From NCBI GenBank assembly GCA_003663045.1, contig QMZG01000059.1:1-6806 (forward strand): 6,806 nt of DNA. Direction: 5' to 3'. The notes beneath the pieces were generated by a model, which saw only the letters and a program-made list of their open reading frames with translations, had not been told where the DNA came from and did no database searches. The stretch is from Candidatus Altarchaeales archaeon. GTDB taxonomy: Archaea > Altiarchaeota > Altiarchaeia > IMC4 > QMZM01. Positions 4,138-6,806 of the stretch are shown here, in pieces. Numbering within the stretch: the first letter of the stretch is position 1; each line of letters starts with the position of its first letter. Both the position numbers and the translations under genes were made by a program.

Positions 4138-6806
4138 ATGGAAAGGAATATAAGATTTTTGATTTTGCTTATGGCGATATTTGTCATAACTCAATTTAGT
4201 AATGCAGAGATTTATTCTATCAAGACATATACAGATTCAAATCTAACCATAGAATCTGATAAATTTGAGGATGGAATGTCAGTCTTCTTTGTAATTAATT
4301 CATCATATTCTGGTGGGACAAAAATAGCCAATGTTACAAATGGTAAGGAAGTAATTTCGATGCCAATCTATGATAATGGCACATATCCAGATAAAAATGC
4401 AGGTGATGGTCTTTATACAGGACATTTTAGAGTGTCAACAATGATGTCAATTGACATTCCTCAAGATCCTAATAGACCGAAATTGGTTGATGTAATCTAT
4501 CTTAAAGAAGTGGACACTGCAAATATAACTGTGGAAAATACTACCAAGGGAATCAGTTTATTAGTGCTTTTTAATATAAATGCAACTACAATAAAGAATG
4601 GCTCTGCGATAATTGAATGGACAACGAGCATTCCCTCAACAGGATATATAGAATATGGATTAAATACAAGTTATGGAAATTTTGCTTATACCGACAATAT
4701 CCCTAGATTAAATCATAGGATAGAGGTTACAAGCCTAAGTGAAAATACAACCTACCATTACAGGATAGTTACTACTGATATTTATGGCATAAATAGAACA
4801 TCTGAATATAAAAATTTTACAACCATCACATCCTCAGAATTAGAGAATCTAATAAGAAATTCAAGATCTGACAATGATCTACCTAAGGTATATTATGTCA
4901 GCACCAAAGGTAATGACTCTAATAACGGATTAACTATAGGAACAGCATTTAGACATATAAGTTATGCGGTAAGTCAATCAGATGTCGGCGACACAATCTA
5001 TGTTTTAGATGGTAGATATGAGGATGAACACATTTCCTTCCAAAGAGGTGGAATTGGTGTCGCTCCAATTAGGTTATTGGCCTATTCAGGAAAGCCAATT
5101 CTCGATGGTATTGACTTGACAGGAAGTGCAATTACAATTAAGGATAAGGAGTACATAGAAATTTCAGGCTTTAGGATAGTGAATTATAGCAGAGGTATAT
5201 ATTGCAGATACACAACTGCAAAGAATCTCTATATCCATGACTTTGAGATGGAAAATATCGATAATTATGCTATTGATTTTGATGGAACCTCTCTCCAGAA
5301 AACCAGAATTACAAATTTTGTGATAAATAATGCTCCTCTCAATTCTGGAATCACAATAACACATTTTGACTATATAAGTGCAGATACATCTGATATAGAA
5401 ATAGGAAATTTCACAATCACAAACTCATCAGGTGAGTGCATAAACTGGAGAAATACAAGAAGAGTGCATATACATCACGGCACTTTTAAGAATTGTGGAA
5501 GTGATGCAATTCATTTACTGTTGAATGTTCATGGCTCTGTTGTCAATGATGTTCATATCGAAAATACTGGATGGCATGGTATTGCAATACATGATCATAC
5601 TGTAGGTTATCATCCATGTTACAATAACAGAATTCGAAGTTCTTATGTGTATGGTGCACAGCATAATGATATTGATTTACATTCTGGAACATTCAACACA
5701 GTGGTTGAGAATTGCCATCTTGATGGACCTCCTGCCACAGGTCAGGGAATTTATTTCCATAATCTCGGGGCAGGGCTGATAGCAAGGGATAATATAATCC
5801 ATGATACTGGAGATGGAATTGATGGTGGTCCTTTATCTGGAGAATTTTTAACAGACATCATTATTGAGAATAATACAATCTACAATTGCACAGGTATTAG
5901 TTGGCAAGGCTCTACTAAGAATATTTGGATAATAAAAAATCGAATTTTCAATGCAACTTATTGGACCCCTGTCCATGTTGGTTGTTGCAATATTACAATA
6001 ATACAGAATTATATAGAAGGCAAGGCTTACAGAATTAATTCGGGTTATGGTAGGATAATTGACAATTTAGATGAGATTTATTATGTTAAGAGTGGTTATG
6101 GAGGCAATATCACTGCAGGATATACAAATGGAAGAGTTTTCTCAATAAGTCCAATATCTCCACCATATATTACTGCCCCCAAGTGGTACCCTAATGGAGG
6201 TTATTTTACTGTATTTTCGAATTCCTCCTATCCATGGCCAACACCAAAGGTTACAACTTACACCATGACCGCAGTTCCTGCATCTGGTAATGCTACAATA
6301 ACAATACATAAGTTCAATACATCACTTCCACAAGGCGAGATCCTGGTAAATTTCACAACGAATACAACAGATGGGAATAATATAGTCTTTGATGTTTGGG
6401 GATTAAAGCCATATCATTACTATCTTATCAAAAAAGACGGTGCTAACTTTATTACAAAACTATCAAATGCCTCCGGTCACATACAATTCAATAATTCTGA
6501 ATGGTCTACAAAAACATTCACTATAAAAGAAACAAATGGGGCAATAGGCACAATCTCCGGCAGAGTAACAGACACAACTGGAGCACCAATACAAGGAGCA
6601 GTAGTTTCAACTAACGGCTATTCAAACACAACCGATGACAGTGGAAACTATTCAATAACCCTGCCAACAGGAAACTACACAGTAACAGCGTCAAAAACGG
6701 GCTATCAGAGTCAATCCAAATCGGCAGAAGTGTTTGAAAATCGGACAACTGAAGTGAATTTCACTTTAACGGTGGCAACAACTACAACCACGACAACCAG
6801 TACATC
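4138..6806 (+). CDS. Secreted multidomain surface protein with parallel beta-helix, 3' end beyond window
   Basis: Open for 889 codons without a stop. ATG 4138 is the only plausible start: in-frame TAA lies at 4123-4125. No Shine-Dalgarno is properly placed (GAGGG at 4115-4119 is too far). Residues 1-23 are a signal peptide (basic n-region, core FLILLMAIFVI, cleavage after SNA), so the protein is exported. Domains in order: 27-125, an anchor-associated beta domain with the pattern IYDNGTYPDKNAGDGLYTGH; 146-228, a fibronectin-III/phosphatase-N-like domain (AIIEWTTSIPSTGYIEYG); 250-655, a right-handed parallel beta-helix introduced by YYVSTKGNDSNNG and GDTIYVLDGRY, as in pectate-lyase-like proteins; 656-800, beta-rich segments including VFDVWGLKPYHYYLIKKDG; 803-878, a carboxypeptidase-regulatory-like domain (GRVTDTTGAPIQGAVV); then a run of seven Thr. 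More than 30 N-x-S/T sequons suggest heavy N-glycosylation. The helix holds eight Cys and a His-rich stretch. The Thr linker suggests that a cell-surface anchor follows outside the window. Substrate unknown; polysaccharide binding or cleavage is inferred. Confidence 0.95.
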   Translation, partial: MERNIRFLILLMAIFVITQFSNAEIYSIKTYTDSNLTIESDKFEDGMSVFFVINSSYSGGTKIANVTNGKEVISMPIYDNGTYPDKNAGDGLYTGHFRVSTMMSIDIPQDPNRPKLVDVIYLKEVDTANITVENTTKGISLLVLFNINATTIKNGSAIIEWTTSIPSTGYIEYGLNTSYGNFAYTDNIPRLNHRIEVTSLSENTTYHYRIVTTDIYGINRTSEYKNFTTITSSELENLIRNSRSDNDLPKVYYVSTKGNDSNNGLTIGTAFRHISYAVSQSDVGDTIYVLDGRYEDEHISFQRGGIGVAPIRLLAYSGKPILDGIDLTGSAITIKDKEYIEISGFRIVNYSRGIYCRYTTAKNLYIHDFEMENIDNYAIDFDGTSLQKTRITNFVINNAPLNSGITITHFDYISADTSDIEIGNFTITNSSGECINWRNTRRVHIHHGTFKNCGSDAIHLLLNVHGSVVNDVHIENTGWHGIAIHDHTVGYHPCYNNRIRSSYVYGAQHNDIDLHSGTFNTVVENCHLDGPPATGQGIYFHNLGAGLIARDNIIHDTGDGIDGGPLSGEFLTDIIIENNTIYNCTGISWQGSTKNIWIIKNRIFNATYWTPVHVGCCNITIIQNYIEGKAYRINSGYGRIIDNLDEIYYVKSGYGGNITAGYTNGRVFSISPISPPYITAPKWYPNGGYFTVFSNSSYPWPTPKVTTYTMTAVPASGNATITIHKFNTSLPQGEILVNFTTNTTDGNNIVFDVWGLKPYHYYLIKKDGANFITKLSNASGHIQFNNSEWSTKTFTIKETNGAIGTISGRVTDTTGAPIQGAVVSTNGYSNTTDDSGNYSITLPTGNYTVTASKTGYQSQSKSAEVFENRTTEVNFTLTVATTTTTTTST

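Noticed and set aside
5164..5364. 66-codon open frame on the minus strand inside the surface-protein gene
   Set aside because: It lies within the beta-helix coding region, which is clearly coding on the plus strand; no independent support.

Overview
The window looks like a piece of an AT-rich archaeal chromosome, most likely from a euryarchaeal-type lineage. The evidence is circumstantial. Two start codons lack a usable Shine-Dalgarno sequence but have TTTATAT-type TATA boxes upstream. Arginine is mostly AGA/AGG. The protein types (Lys/Glu-rich coiled coil, long TPR solenoid, sequon-rich secreted beta-helix protein with a Thr-rich tail) are common in archaeal genomes. No rRNA, tRNA or other taxonomic marker is present, so the assignment is tentative.

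Layout, all on the + strand. (1) 28-1308 encodes a 426-residue, highly charged coiled-coil protein that starts with TTG and has an amphipathic N-terminus. (2) After a 47-base gap holding a good TATA box, 1356-3656 encodes a 766-residue protein: a charged N-terminal helix, a long SNAP-like TPR solenoid with a 40-residue period, and a C-terminal beta-sandwich. (3) 3657-4137 is a 481-base region without a large gene. It holds a terminator-like hairpin, a long imperfect hairpin overlapping a TATA-like tract, a short interval that could be a small RNA or a 38-codon ORF, two more perfect inverted repeats, and an 11-bp tandem repeat next to a TATA box. (4) 4138 to the window edge is the 5' part (889 codons, no stop) of a large secreted surface protein: signal peptide, anchor-type beta domain, fibronectin-III-like domain, histidine-rich right-handed parallel beta-helix, carboxypeptidase-regulatory-like domain, and the start of a Thr-rich linker.

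How the genes might work together: the first two are cytoplasmic, scaffold-like proteins and could form a pair, since both carry a Leu-Asp/Glu-Asp-Trp-Leu motif near the N-terminus, but the sequence does not prove a common function. The third large gene is a cell-surface or extracellular protein, probably glycan-binding or glycan-cleaving, with its own promoter region. No CRISPR array, insertion sequence, toxin-antitoxin pair or recognisable defence system is visible. The least explained part is the 3657-4137 region.
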